Part shown: positions 9,346 through 17,841 of the stretch, piece after piece
How the letters are laid out: every line of letters starts with the position of its first letter
Numbering within the stretch: position 1 is the stretch's first letter
NCBI GenBank assembly: GCA_963794385.1
Contig: CAWCDT010000010.1
Location: forward strand, 186,001 to 250,000
Length of the DNA stretch: 64,000 bases
Direction of reading: 5' to 3'
Source of the DNA: Gaiellasilicea sp963794385
GTDB lineage: Bacteria; Actinomycetota; Thermoleophilia; Gaiellales; Gaiellaceae
Program-made: the position numbers and the translations under genes
Notes under the pieces: model-generated
The model's input: the letters and a program-made list of their open reading frames with translations, nothing else
What the model was told of the DNA's origin: nothing
Database searches by the model: none

Positions 9346-10253
9346 GCCGCCTCCGCGAGCACGACCTTCGAGACCCAGTCGACCTCGGCCCGTGAGAGCC
9401 GCCGGAAGGCGAGGCGCTCCTGCGACGCGGGCCCGTGCCCCGTGACGACCGCGATCAGCTTGTCCCAGTCTGGCTCGGTGTACTCCCAGATCCCGTCGTC
9501 GTTGCGCCGCAGCTTCGGGTCGGGAATCTCGAGGCCGAGCTCGAGGATCTGTGGCACGTAGCCCTCGAGGAACTGCTGACGTGCGTCCTCGTTCGCCTGG
9601 CTCTTGATCCGCCAGATCACCATCGGGTCCTCGTCGGCCGGGAGCCGGGTTCCGTGGAAGTGCATCAGCGGCTCCCACCAACGCGTCAGTGCCTCCTGAA
9701 CAAGCTCGCGCTGCTCGGGCGTCCCGGTCACCATCGCCAGCACCGTGTCGCGGCCGTGGAGGATGTGGAACGACTCCTCCCAGCAAACCTTCTTCATCAC
9801 GCGCGCGTACGGCGCGTACGAGCACTTGAGGAGCGCCTTCTGGCTGATGATCGCCGCCGCGTCCACGAGCCACGCGATTACGCCGACATCGCCCCAGCTC
9901 TTCGTGGGGTAGTGGAAGACGTTGTGGAACTTCGACTTGCCGGAGATGAGGTCGTCGAGGCAGCGCTCACGCGGCTTGCCGAGGTCCTCGACGACGCGGT
10001 AGATCAGCTGGCAGTGCCCGACCTCGTCCTGGATCTTCGCCGTCAGCGCGAGCTTCCGCTGCAGGGTCGGAGCGCGCAGGATCCAGTCGCGCTCGGGGAG
10101 CACGCCCATCAGCTCCGAGTTGCCGTGCATCTCGATGAACTTGATCAGCCGGGCGCGGTATTCGTCCGGCATCCAGTCGTCGGTCTCGACGAGTCCGCCA
10201 TTCTGGATGTACTCGAGGAACTCCTGCTCGCGCCCTGTTTCCGCTGCTTGCAC
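9342..10253 (-). CDS. paaA: PaaA, phenylacetyl-CoA epoxidase catalytic subunit
   Basis: A 303-residue catalytic subunit that epoxidises the aromatic ring of phenylacetyl-CoA, the committing step of aerobic phenylacetate degradation. Diiron-site helices are visible as KIQDEVGHCQLIYRVVEDLG and KVCWEESFHILHGRDTV; also conserved are SKFHNVFHYPTKSWGD and MPDEYRARLIKFIEMHGNSE. GTG start at 10253. First gene of the leftward paaABCD operon. The reductase gene paaE, which supplies electrons, is not adjacent and not in the window. Confidence 0.95.
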   Translation of the reverse strand: MQAAETGREQEFLEYIQNGGLVETDDWMPDEYRARLIKFIEMHGNSELMGVLPERDWILRAPTLQRKLALTAKIQDEVGHCQLIYRVVEDLGKPRERCLDDLISGKSKFHNVFHYPTKSWGDVGVIAWLVDAAAIISQKALLKCSYAPYARVMKKVCWEESFHILHGRDTVLAMVTGTPEQRELVQEALTRWWEPLMHFHGTRLPADEDPMVIWRIKSQANEDARQQFLEGYVPQILELGLEIPDPKLRRNDDGIWEYTEPDWDKLIAVVTGHGPASQERLAFRRLSRAEVDWVSKVVLAEAA

Positions 10254-10273
10254 GGTCTGGCCTCCCTAGCTAC

Positions 10274-10287
10274 CTAACGGTCGTTAG
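10274..10287. promoter_or_regulatory. Palindromic operator between paaA and the TetR gene
   Basis: A perfect dyad CTAACG-GT-CGTTAG lies in the 40-base gap between the divergent paaA (start 10253) and the TetR regulator (start near 10294). Its size and symmetry are typical of TetR-family operators. The inference is that the adjacent regulator binds it and controls both its own gene and paaABCD. Confidence 0.7.
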
Positions 10288-10293
10288 CATTGA

Positions 10294-10876
10294 GTGTATC
10301 GCCACACGCCGCCACGAGCTGACCCGTCAGGCCGCCCGCCTTTTCGCGCAGAAGGGGTACCACGGCACGTCGATGGGCGACCTCGCCGCGGCGATGGGCG
10401 TCCAGAAAGGCTCGCTCTACTCGCTCACGCAATCGAAGCAGGAGCTCCTCTACGAGACGATGCGGGAGGGGGCCGCCGCGTTCCACGCCGGGCTCGACGC
10501 GCTGCCCGAGCGGGCCGGCGCGAACGAGCGGATCCGGCTCGCGCTCCGAGCCCACCTGCGCGTCGTCTCCGAGCAGCTCGACGTGGCGACTGTCTTCGTT
10601 CGCGAGTGGCGCTACCTCGAGGGCGAGCGCCGCGACGAGATCGTCGCCGAGCGCCGCCGCTACGAGGAGCGGCTGCGGGCGCTCTTCCGCGAGGGCCGCG
10701 AGCACGGCGAGCTGCGCACGGACCTCGACGACGCGGCCGCCGCGCTGCTCCTTCTCTCGGCCGCGAACTGGGCGTACACGTGGCTGACCCCCGGCCGCGA
10801 CACCGACGAGCTGGCTGACTCCTTCGCCGCGATTCTCGTCGACGGCATCCGGGGTTACGCGACCCGTCCGGCGTGA
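10294..10876 (+). CDS. TetR/AcrR family regulator (probable paa regulator)
   Basis: A TetR-type repressor of about 190 residues. The helix-turn-helix is RQAARLFAQKGYHGTSMGDL followed by AAAMGVQKGSLYSLTQSKQE, and the C-terminal ligand domain follows. The frame carrying the complete DNA-binding domain has no ATG, GTG or TTG upstream of the HTH. A GTG at 10294 sits in a neighbouring frame, so a one-base indel near 10300 is likely. The ATG at 10373 would delete half the HTH and is rejected. The gene is divergent from paaA across a perfect dyad. PaaR-like regulators of phenylacetate genes respond to phenylacetyl-CoA, but that ligand is only inferred here. Confidence 0.8.
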
Positions 10877-11733
10877 GGGCGACGCTCCTCGTCAACCCGA
10901 AGGCGAGCCGGGTGACGCCCGCGCTGGCCGAACGCGTCGCACATGCGGTCGGCGCCGTCGAGACCGTGTTCACGGAGCACGCCGGACACGCCACGCAGCT
11001 GGCGCGGGACGCCGAGACGGACGTCGTGGTCGTCTTCTCCGGCGACGGCGGCTTCAACGAGGCGCTCAACGGCGCCCGGCCCGGAACGGTGCTCGGCTTC
11101 GTGCCCGGCGGCGGCACCAGCGTGCTGCCGCGGGCGCTCGGGCTGCCGCGCGACCCGGTCGAGGCGGCGCGCGCGCTCGCAACCGGCCGGGAACGCCGGA
11201 TCTCGCTCGGCCGCTCGAACGGCCGTCGCTTCGGTTTCGCCGCGGGCATCGGGCTGGATGCGGAGCTCGTGCGGCGGATGGACGCCCGGGGCCGCGACGA
11301 GGACGGACGCCGGCCGGGTGACCTCGCCTTTCTGTGGACGGCCGCCCGGACGCTCGCCGAGCGTCGCGTTCGCTTCGAGCCGGCGCTCGAGGTCACGGGG
11401 CACGGCCGCGTCGCCTTCGCGCTCGTCGCGAACAGCGACCCGTACAGCTACGTCGGCCGGCTGCCGCTCCGGCTGCCGCGCGGAGCCGCGCTCGAGGGCG
11501 GCCTCGACGCGATCGGACCGCGTTCGTTGCGCGCCCGCGACCTTCCGGGAGCAATGCGCTACGTCCTCACCGGGCGAACCAGGCTGCCGCTGCTCTTGCT
11601 GCACGACAGGGATCGGATCGAGATCCGCTGCGACGCCCCGATGCCGCATCAGCTCGATGGCGAGGACGTCGGGGACGTCACCGAGGTCGTAGTCGAGGCC
11701 GAGCGGGACGCGGTCTCGGTGCTCGTGCCTTAA
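10873..11733 (+). CDS. Diacylglycerol/sphingosine kinase-family protein
   Basis: A 286-residue lipid-kinase-like protein of the DAGK_cat/YegS type. The nucleotide-binding signature is VVVFSGDGGFNEALNGA followed by LGFVPGGGTSVLPRALGLPR; the C-terminal beta-sandwich contains FGFAAGIGLDAELVRRMD. Such enzymes phosphorylate diacylglycerol or related lipids at the membrane. GTG start at 10873 overlaps the TetR stop (GTGA). The family GDGT motif reads GDGG here, a minor departure. Confidence 0.83.
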   Translation: MRATLLVNPKASRVTPALAERVAHAVGAVETVFTEHAGHATQLARDAETDVVVVFSGDGGFNEALNGARPGTVLGFVPGGGTSVLPRALGLPRDPVEAARALATGRERRISLGRSNGRRFGFAAGIGLDAELVRRMDARGRDEDGRRPGDLAFLWTAARTLAERRVRFEPALEVTGHGRVAFALVANSDPYSYVGRLPLRLPRGAALEGGLDAIGPRSLRARDLPGAMRYVLTGRTRLPLLLLHDRDRIEIRCDAPMPHQLDGEDVGDVTEVVVEAERDAVSVLVP

Positions 11734-11750
11734 CGCCGGCGTAACGGCAT

Positions 11751-11780
11751 AGTCCTTATAGGACTAGTACCGTCAGGACT
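11751..11780. promoter_or_regulatory. Operator-like dyad plus third half-site before the PadR gene
   Basis: AGTCCT-TAT-AGGACT (11751-11765) is a perfect inverted repeat. A third AGGACT half-site at 11775-11780 ends one base before the ATG of the PadR gene. No ribosome site can fit between it and the ATG, so translation may be leaderless. PadR proteins usually repress themselves; that use is inferred. Confidence 0.6.
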
Positions 11781-11781
11781 A

Positions 11782-12327
11782 ATGAGCGCAACGCGGACCG
11801 CTGCGCGGACATTGACGACGACGGAGGCGGCCGTGCTCGCGCTGCTCGCGATGGAGGGCGAGCAGTCCGGCTACGACCTGCACCGGCGCGTCTCGCGCTC
11901 GATCGGCCACGTATGGGCTCCGGCCAAGAGCCGTCTCTACGCGGTCCTGCCGCGGCTCGCCGCCGACGGGCTTGCAAGCGCCCGGCACGTGCATCAGTCG
12001 GGCCGGCCGGACAAGCAGCTCTACGCGATCACCGACGCCGGTCGCGCGGCCGTCCAGGCCTGGCTGGAGACGGCGGAGCCGGGGGCGACCGCAGACACAG
12101 TCCACCTCAAGGTCTTCCTCGGCGGCCTGACGACGCACGACGTTCTGCGCCGGCACCTCGAGCAGCACCTGGAGGACCTGCGCCGGCGGCTGGCGGAGCT
12201 TGAGGAGCTGGAGCGCTCGAACACCGGTCGCGGCAACGACCGCTACCACCGCTACCTGCTCGAGCTCGGGCTGCGGTCGACTCGAGGGTCGATCGAGTGG
12301 GCGGAGGAGGTGCTCGCCGACCTGTGA
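11782..12327 (+). CDS. PadR family transcriptional regulator
   Basis: A 181-residue PadR regulator. The winged helix spans TTTEAAVLALLAMEGEQSGY to GRPDKQLYAITDAGRAAVQ (about residues 12-85) and includes DLHRRVSRSIGHVWAPAKSR and LYAVLPRLAADGL. A long helical dimerisation tail (LKVFLGGLTTHDVLRRHLEQ onward) follows. ATG at 11782 sits just behind an operator-like repeat. The stop overlaps the GTG of the downstream S41 lipoprotein, a plausible regulatory target by position only. Confidence 0.88.
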   Translation: MSATRTAARTLTTTEAAVLALLAMEGEQSGYDLHRRVSRSIGHVWAPAKSRLYAVLPRLAADGLASARHVHQSGRPDKQLYAITDAGRAAVQAWLETAEPGATADTVHLKVFLGGLTTHDVLRRHLEQHLEDLRRRLAELEELERSNTGRGNDRYHRYLLELGLRSTRGSIEWAEEVLADL

Positions 12328-13532
12328 GGCGGTGCTGGCCCGCGCTGCTCGTCGCGCTCGCGCTCGCGGGCTGTGCGGCTTCGTCCGAGCCCGAGGCCGC
12401 GGCGCCGACACCGCTCCAGCGCGAGATCACTGGGCTCGTCGACCAGATGGCGCGGCTGCACCCGGACGTCGATCACGACGTCCCGTTGCCCGAGCTGCGC
12501 GCGGAGGCGGCCGACCTCGCCGAGCGAGCGCCGCGGATCTCGCGCGACGAGCTCCTTGTCGGCCTGTTGCGGCTGACGACGCTCGGGGAGCGCGACGGCC
12601 ACGGCGGCATCTTCCTCCACGACCCGGCACACACGAAGCCGTTTACGTTCTTCCCGCTCCGCGTCCACGACTTCGCCGACGGCGTCCACGTCGTCGCCGA
12701 CGCCGCCGGCGGCGCGCACGTGGGCAAGCGCTTGACCGCGATCGACGGCGTGCCGCTGGCGGAGGTCCTCACGGCGGTGCGGCCGCTGATCCCGCGCGAC
12801 AACGCGTCGACGATCCGGCTGCTCCTGCCCGAGTACCTCGTGTGCGCCGAGGTCCTGCGCGGGCTTGGGATCGTTCGGGGAGCCGCCACGTACGCGTTCG
12901 CCGACGGGAGCGAGGTGACGCTGGAAGCGGGGCACGGTGCGCTCGGCACCGCTTTTTCGCCGCTGCCGAGACTCGAGGCGTCACTGCTCTACCGCCGGCT
13001 CGAGCAAGCGTTCCTGCTCGCGCCGCTCGAGCGCGGCCGCTCGCTCTACCTCGGCTACCACCAGGTCGCCTCGCCGCCGCAGCCGCTGGTCGACCGGATC
13101 CTCCGCGCCGCCCGCAAGCCCGGCTTCCGCCGGCTCGTGATCGACGTCCGCCACAACGGCGGCGGCGACAACACGACGTACTGGCCGCTGCTCGACTTGA
13201 TCAACGCACGTCCCCTGCGCGGCAAGGTCGTCGTGCTGATGGGTCGGATGACGTTCTCCGCGGCCGGGAACTTCGTCGCCGCTGTCGACCACCGGACGAA
13301 GGCGCGGCTCGTGGGCGAGCCGAGCGGCGGCGCCCCGAACCAGTGGGGCGACCGGAACCCCATCGAGCTGCCGACCGTCGGCCTGACCGCCTACGTCGCT
13401 GCGGTCTACGTCGAGGTCGTGCCCGGCGACAGACGACAAGCGGTGCGCCCGGACGTGCTGGTAGAGCCTACGGCCGCAGACTTCATGGCCGGCCGCGACC
13501 CCGTGCTGCGCCGCGCCCTCGCGCTGCGCTGA
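12324..13532 (+). CDS. S41 family peptidase lipoprotein
   Basis: A 402-residue secreted protein with a lipoprotein signal: GTG start, RRCWPALLVALALAGC with the lipobox cysteine at about residue 17. An N-terminal helical part contains MARLHPDVDHDVPLPELR. The C-terminal part resembles the S41 (tail-specific/C-terminal processing) protease core: LVIDVRHNGGGDNTTYW, then VVLMGRMTFSAAGNFVAAVD, where the Ser after Phe is the candidate nucleophile, then LVGEPSGGAPNQWGD. No PDZ domain is obvious. The GTG at 12324 overlaps the PadR stop. Confidence 0.8.
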   Translation: MRRCWPALLVALALAGCAASSEPEAAAPTPLQREITGLVDQMARLHPDVDHDVPLPELRAEAADLAERAPRISRDELLVGLLRLTTLGERDGHGGIFLHDPAHTKPFTFFPLRVHDFADGVHVVADAAGGAHVGKRLTAIDGVPLAEVLTAVRPLIPRDNASTIRLLLPEYLVCAEVLRGLGIVRGAATYAFADGSEVTLEAGHGALGTAFSPLPRLEASLLYRRLEQAFLLAPLERGRSLYLGYHQVASPPQPLVDRILRAARKPGFRRLVIDVRHNGGGDNTTYWPLLDLINARPLRGKVVVLMGRMTFSAAGNFVAAVDHRTKARLVGEPSGGAPNQWGDRNPIELPTVGLTAYVAAVYVEVVPGDRRQAVRPDVLVEPTAADFMAGRDPVLRRALALR

Positions 13533-13563
13533 CCGATCGGCACCGAGGGAGTCTCAGTACGTA

Positions 13564-14538
13564 ATGCGCGTGCGCACCTGCATCGTCGCCGCGCTGCTCC
13601 TCCTCGTCTCCGGCTCGGGCGGAGAGGCGGAGGGGAGATCGGCGCCTCAGTGGGTGAAGGTCGAGCCCGGCGGTCGCACCGCATGCGCGCGCGGCGGGCC
13701 CTACGCGTACTGGATCCGGCGCGCCGACCCGACGCGGCTCGTCATCTTCTTCCAGGGCGGCGGCGGCTGCTGGGACGCGACGACTTGCGCCGAGGGCAGC
13801 TTCTGGTTCGACGACGACGTCTCGGTTCAGGACGACCCCCGCTACGCATCCGGGCTGCTCGACGTCACTTCCCGCGAGAACCCGTTCCGGGACTGGTCGT
13901 TCGTGTACGCCCCGTCCTGCACCGGCGACGTTTACATGGGCGACCGGGACACGACCTATGCGAACGGCGTCCACGTGCGGCACCGCGGCGCGATCAACGC
14001 GCGCGCCGCGCTCGCGGGTGCGTTCGAGGCGTTCCCGTCGGTGCGCACTGTCCTCGTCGCAGGCTGCAGCGCCGGGAGCGTCGGCGCGGCCTTCCACGTC
14101 GGCCGCGTGATCACGCGCTACCCGAATGCCCGGGTCACGCTGCTCGGCGACTCCCTCGCGTTCCCGTTCTCGCGCCCGCTCGACCTGAGCAGCTGGGGCG
14201 CGCCGGCGAGCTTCGACATGGAGTCGTTCCTGCGCCGGCTCGCCCGGGCGCACCCGAACCGAACCTTCGCCCGCTTCAACTACGCGAGCGACAACGTCCA
14301 GGAGCGGTTCGACGTGACGGGCGAGCGGATGTCGTTCGAGCGCCGCCTGCGGGCTGCCGAGACGCGTCTCAAGCGGCTGCCGAACTACCGCTCCTACCTC
14401 GCCTGCGGCGGCGACCACTGCGTGCTTCCGCGCGCGAGCTTCTTCAGCCTGCGCGTGGCCGGTGTCCGCGTCCGCGACTGGGCGGCGAACCTTGCCGCGG
14501 GCCGAAACGTCGGCTGCCCGACCTGCCGCGGCCGGTAG
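13564..14538 (+). CDS. Secreted pectinacetylesterase/Notum-family hydrolase
   Basis: A 324-residue protein with an N-terminal signal peptide (TCIVAALLLLVSGSGG) and the pectinacetylesterase-family alpha/beta-hydrolase fold. LVIFFQGGGGCWDATTCAEG carries the oxyanion-region glycines. DWSFVYAPSCTGDVYMGD is followed by the nucleophile elbow VLVAGCSAGSVGAAFHVG, whose Ser follows Cys. A C-terminal His in CGGDHCVLPRASFF can complete the triad. Actinobacterial members are esterases of unknown substrate. ATG at 13564, 31 bases after the S41 gene. Confidence 0.8.
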   Translation: MRVRTCIVAALLLLVSGSGGEAEGRSAPQWVKVEPGGRTACARGGPYAYWIRRADPTRLVIFFQGGGGCWDATTCAEGSFWFDDDVSVQDDPRYASGLLDVTSRENPFRDWSFVYAPSCTGDVYMGDRDTTYANGVHVRHRGAINARAALAGAFEAFPSVRTVLVAGCSAGSVGAAFHVGRVITRYPNARVTLLGDSLAFPFSRPLDLSSWGAPASFDMESFLRRLARAHPNRTFARFNYASDNVQERFDVTGERMSFERRLRAAETRLKRLPNYRSYLACGGDHCVLPRASFFSLRVAGVRVRDWAANLAAGRNVGCPTCRGR

Positions 14539-14551
14539 ATTCCCGCGTGCA

Positions 14552-15619
14552 ATGGCGCAGGTTCTTCCTGCCGAGCGCGACCTCCGGCGCGTGATCGGCG
14601 ACGGCGACGCTGTCCCCGACAGGGAGGTCGAGGGAGTCGGCGAGCAGGAGCTGCTCGCGCTCTACCGCTCGATGGTGCTCCTCCGCACCTACGACGAGCG
14701 CTCGGTCGTCTACCACCGCCAGGGTCGCATCGGCACCTACGCGATCTTCTGGGGGCACGAGGCGATCCAGGCCGGGGCTTTCCACGCGCTCGAGGACGAC
14801 GACTGGATCTTCCCCAGCTACCGCGAGTCGGCGATCGGCCTCCTCCGCGGCATGCCCGCGGCGACCGTCCTCTCGTGGTGGCGCGGCCATCCGGCCGGCT
14901 GGTGGAACCCGGCCGACTACAACGTCGCGTCGATCTGCGTCCCGATCGGGACCCACGTTCCGCACGCGGCGGGCCTCGCGTGGGGAAAGCGGTTGCGTGG
15001 CGAGAGCGCCTGCGCGCTGGCCTTCTTCGGCGACGGCGCGACCTCGGAGGGCGCCTTCCACGAGGGCGCCAACTTCGCGGCGGTGATGCGCGCGCCGCTC
15101 GTCCTCCTCTGCAACAACAACCAGTGGGCGATCTCGACGCCACTCTCCGCGCAGACGCGCGCCGAGGCGCTCGTCGACAAGGCGGTCGGCTACGGGATTC
15201 CGGGCGTCCGCGTCGACGGCGGCGACGTGCTCGCCGTGTACGAGGCGACCCGCGACGCCGTCGCACGTGCCCGTGCCGGTGAGGGGCCGAGCTTCGTCGA
15301 GGCGGTCACCTACCGCGCGGCGCCGCACGCGACAGCGGACGACCCGAAGGCGTACATCGACCTCGAGCGGGTCGAGGAGGAGCGCGCGAACGAGTGCCTC
15401 GGGCGCTACGAGCGCTACCTGCGCCGGCTCGGCGTCCTCGGCGACGAGCTCGAGCAGGAGATCAAGGCGGAGGCGGCCGAGCTGATGCGGGCCGGGATCG
15501 CGGCGGCCGAGGCGGAGCCGCCGGCGGACGTGGGCCTCGTCTTCGAGCACGCGCTGGTCGACCCGCCGGCGTCGTTCGAGCACGACCTCGCCGAGCTGCG
15601 GAGGATCTTGGGTGCCTGA
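14552..15619 (+). CDS. 2-oxoacid dehydrogenase E1 component, alpha subunit
   Basis: A 355-residue thiamine-diphosphate enzyme subunit of the pyruvate/branched-chain 2-oxoacid dehydrogenase type. The ThDP/Mg motif is FFGDGATSEGAFHEGANFAA followed by LLCNNNQWAIS; substrate-channel segments include GHEAIQAGAFHAL and IFPSYRESAIGLLRG. It decarboxylates the 2-oxoacid and passes the acyl group to the lipoyl arm of E2. ATG at 14552 is preceded only by a short gap after the esterase. The E1 beta GTG start lies eight bases inside its end. Sequence alone does not separate branched-chain from pyruvate specificity. Confidence 0.88.
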   Translation: MAQVLPAERDLRRVIGDGDAVPDREVEGVGEQELLALYRSMVLLRTYDERSVVYHRQGRIGTYAIFWGHEAIQAGAFHALEDDDWIFPSYRESAIGLLRGMPAATVLSWWRGHPAGWWNPADYNVASICVPIGTHVPHAAGLAWGKRLRGESACALAFFGDGATSEGAFHEGANFAAVMRAPLVLLCNNNQWAISTPLSAQTRAEALVDKAVGYGIPGVRVDGGDVLAVYEATRDAVARARAGEGPSFVEAVTYRAAPHATADDPKAYIDLERVEEERANECLGRYERYLRRLGVLGDELEQEIKAEAAELMRAGIAAAEAEPPADVGLVFEHALVDPPASFEHDLAELRRILGA

Positions 15620-16580
15620 GCTGCTTCTGGTGGAAGCGGTGAACGACGCGCTGCACGTCGAGATGGAGCGGGACGAGAACGTGCTCGTGATGGGCGAGGA
15701 CGTCGGCCGCGCCGGCGGCGTCTTCCGTGCCACTGCGGGGCTGCGTGACCGCTTCGGCGCCGACCGCTGCGTCGACACACCGCTGGCCGAGGCGGGCATC
15801 CTCGGCTCCGCCGTGGGCCTTTGCATGGCGGGCTTCCGCCCCGTCTGCGAGATGCAGTACGACGCATTCTCCTACCCGTGCCTCGACCAGCTGATCACCC
15901 ACGTCGGCCGCTACCGCTGGCGCACCCGTGGCGCGATGACGTTCCCGCTCACGATCCGGATGCCGTACGGCGGCGGCGTGCGCGCCCCCGAGCTGCACGA
16001 CGACTCGCCCGAGACCTACTACGTGCATACGCCCGGGATCAAGGTCGCGATCCCGTCGACGCCCGCCGACGCGAAGGGCCTCCTGGCCGCCGCGATCCGC
16101 GACCCTGACCCGGTCGTCGTCCTCGAGCCGAAGCTCGTCTACCGCACGGAGCGTGGCGAGGTGCCGGAGGGCGAACACGTGGTTCCGCTCGGCCGCGCGC
16201 GGCTTGCACGCGAGGGGGACGAACTGACGCTCGTCGCGTACGGCGCGATGGTGCCCGTCTGCGAGCGCGCCGCCGACGAGCTCGACGCGTCGGTCGAGGT
16301 GCTCGACCTGCGATCGCTGAAGCCGCTCGACGAGGAGGCGCTGCTCGCCTCGGCCGCCAAGACGGGCCGGGTCGTGCTCGTGCAAGAGGCGCCGCGGACG
16401 TGCGGGTACGCGGCCGAGCTCGCGGCGATCCTGGCCGAGAAGGCGCTTCTCGACCTGAAGGCGCCGGTGGTCCGTGTGACCGGGTACGACGTGCCCTACC
16501 CGTACTGGCAGATCGAGGACGCCTACATGCCGTCTGTCGCGCGGGTCGTCGACGCGGCCCGGCGGCTGCTCGAGTTCTAG
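15612..16580 (+). CDS. 2-oxoacid dehydrogenase E1 component, beta subunit
   Basis: A 322-residue transketolase-like beta subunit. The N-terminal pyrimidine-binding domain contains VLVMGEDVGRAGGVFRATAG and CVDTPLAEAGILGSAVGLCM. The C-terminal domain contains VEVLDLRSLKPLDEEALLAS and VVLVQEAPRTCGYAAEL. It forms an alpha2beta2 heterotetramer with the preceding subunit. GTG start at 15612 overlaps it by eight bases. The matching E2 gene lies 1.3 kb downstream after two unrelated small genes; no E3 gene is present in the window. Confidence 0.9.
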   Translation: MPELLLVEAVNDALHVEMERDENVLVMGEDVGRAGGVFRATAGLRDRFGADRCVDTPLAEAGILGSAVGLCMAGFRPVCEMQYDAFSYPCLDQLITHVGRYRWRTRGAMTFPLTIRMPYGGGVRAPELHDDSPETYYVHTPGIKVAIPSTPADAKGLLAAAIRDPDPVVVLEPKLVYRTERGEVPEGEHVVPLGRARLAREGDELTLVAYGAMVPVCERAADELDASVEVLDLRSLKPLDEEALLASAAKTGRVVLVQEAPRTCGYAAELAAILAEKALLDLKAPVVRVTGYDVPYPYWQIEDAYMPSVARVVDAARRLLEF

Positions 16581-16585
16581 GCCCG

Positions 16586-17443
16586 GTGGCCGTCCACGAG
16601 CTGCCGCTCGACGCTGCGAACCTGCACGGGTACTTCTCCCGCGAGCTCGAGCCGGTGCTCACGGTGGCCCCCGGAGACTCGGTCCGCTTTGCGGTCCCCA
16701 ACGCCGGCTGGGACGTGAGCCGCGACGAGAAGGTCGCGGCGCGCAACCTCGAGCGCGACACAGGTCACGCGCTGGCGGGGCCGATCGAGGTGCGCGGCGC
16801 CCCTGCCGGCCAGACCCTGGTGATCAGGATCGACGAGGTCGCCCCGGGTCCCTGGGGCGTCACCTTCGGCGGTCCGGAGCATCGCATCGACTGGGAGCTC
16901 GAGGCCGGCCTCGGCCACGGTGCCGGCCGCACCGTTCGGCTCGCGCCCTTCCTCGGCGTTCTCGGCATGCCGCCACCCGAGCAGGGAGTCCACTCGACGA
17001 TTCCGCCCCGGCCTTGGGGCGGCAACATCGACTGTCGCGAGCTCGTGGCCGGAACGACCCTTTTCTTGCCGATCCCGATCGACGGGGCGCTCTTCTCGGC
17101 GGGCGACGGCCACGCCGCTCAGGGTGACGGCGAGGTGTCGGGCACGGCGATCGAGACGCCGGTCGAGGCGCAGCTAACGCTCGACCTGCGTGACGACCTC
17201 CCGCTCGAATGGCCGCTCGCGCGCATCGGCGGCGCCTGGCTCACGTTCGGCTTCGACGAGCACCTCGGGCGCGCGGCGCGGATCGCGGTCGACGGCATGC
17301 TCGACCTGCTCGAACGCGAGCACGGGCTCTCGCGCGAGGACGCGCTGGCGTTCGCGTCGATCGTGGTCGACCTGCGCGTGACGCAGGTGGTGAACGGAGC
17401 GCTCGGCGTGCATGCCGTGCTTCGCGACGACGCATTCGTGTGA
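16586..17443 (+). CDS. Acetamidase/formamidase family protein
   Basis: A 285-residue FmdA/AmdA-family protein. Characteristic stretches are VAPGDSVRFAVPNAGWDV, GPIEVRGAPAGQTLVIRID, HSTIPPRPWGGNIDCREL and LPIPIDGALFSAGDGHAAQG, the last being the conserved metal/active-site-rich region. Members hydrolyse formamide or short amides to ammonia. GTG start at 16586, five bases after E1 beta, placing it inside the 2-oxoacid dehydrogenase operon. The stop overlaps the GTG of the next gene. Confidence 0.82.
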   Translation: MAVHELPLDAANLHGYFSRELEPVLTVAPGDSVRFAVPNAGWDVSRDEKVAARNLERDTGHALAGPIEVRGAPAGQTLVIRIDEVAPGPWGVTFGGPEHRIDWELEAGLGHGAGRTVRLAPFLGVLGMPPPEQGVHSTIPPRPWGGNIDCRELVAGTTLFLPIPIDGALFSAGDGHAAQGDGEVSGTAIETPVEAQLTLDLRDDLPLEWPLARIGGAWLTFGFDEHLGRAARIAVDGMLDLLEREHGLSREDALAFASIVVDLRVTQVVNGALGVHAVLRDDAFV

Positions 17444-17829
17444 GTGAGCGGCTGCGCCTCTGGCTCGAGCGCGGGGAGCACGGCTACCGGCTGCGCGACA
17501 CGGTCACGGGCGAGCTCGTCCGCTGGGAGGATCCCCGTGTCCGCGTGATCCCGGCCGCGGGTGTCTCCTACCGGCCCGAGGCTCTCGCCGACCCGTCCTT
17601 CGACCCGGGCGCCCGGCTCGCGCTCGTGCCCGAGCCCGAGAACGAGCACGACCCGAACGCGGTCGGAATCTGGAACGCGGAGCGAACCCTCCAGCTCGGC
17701 TACGTGCCTGCGGCGATCGCGCCCGAGCTCCGCGGCGACGAGCAGGCGATCTCACTCTGGCGGGTCGAGAACGGGCTGCGCGTCCTGCTCGTCCCCGCGG
17801 ACGCGTGGGTGGGTCTCCCGTCTAGGTAG
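17440..17829 (+). CDS. Stand-alone HIRAN domain protein
   Basis: A 129-residue protein. The core resembles a HIRAN domain: LALVPEPENEHDPNAVGIWN and LQLGYVPAAIAPELR. HIRAN domains bind DNA 3' ends when fused to helicases; free-standing bacterial copies are uncharacterised. GTG at 17440 overlaps the formamidase stop, and it ends 13 bases before the E2 start, so it travels in the dehydrogenase operon without an obvious functional link. Confidence 0.75.
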   Translation: MSERLRLWLERGEHGYRLRDTVTGELVRWEDPRVRVIPAAGVSYRPEALADPSFDPGARLALVPEPENEHDPNAVGIWNAERTLQLGYVPAAIAPELRGDEQAISLWRVENGLRVLLVPADAWVGLPSR

Positions 17830-17841
17830 GCTGGCGCGCCG

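Noticed and set aside
12200..13564. Plus-strand 450-codon frame overlapping the S41 peptidase
   Set aside because: Low-complexity Arg/Ala/Pro translation; the S41 lipoprotein frame has a signal, a lipobox and catalytic motifs.
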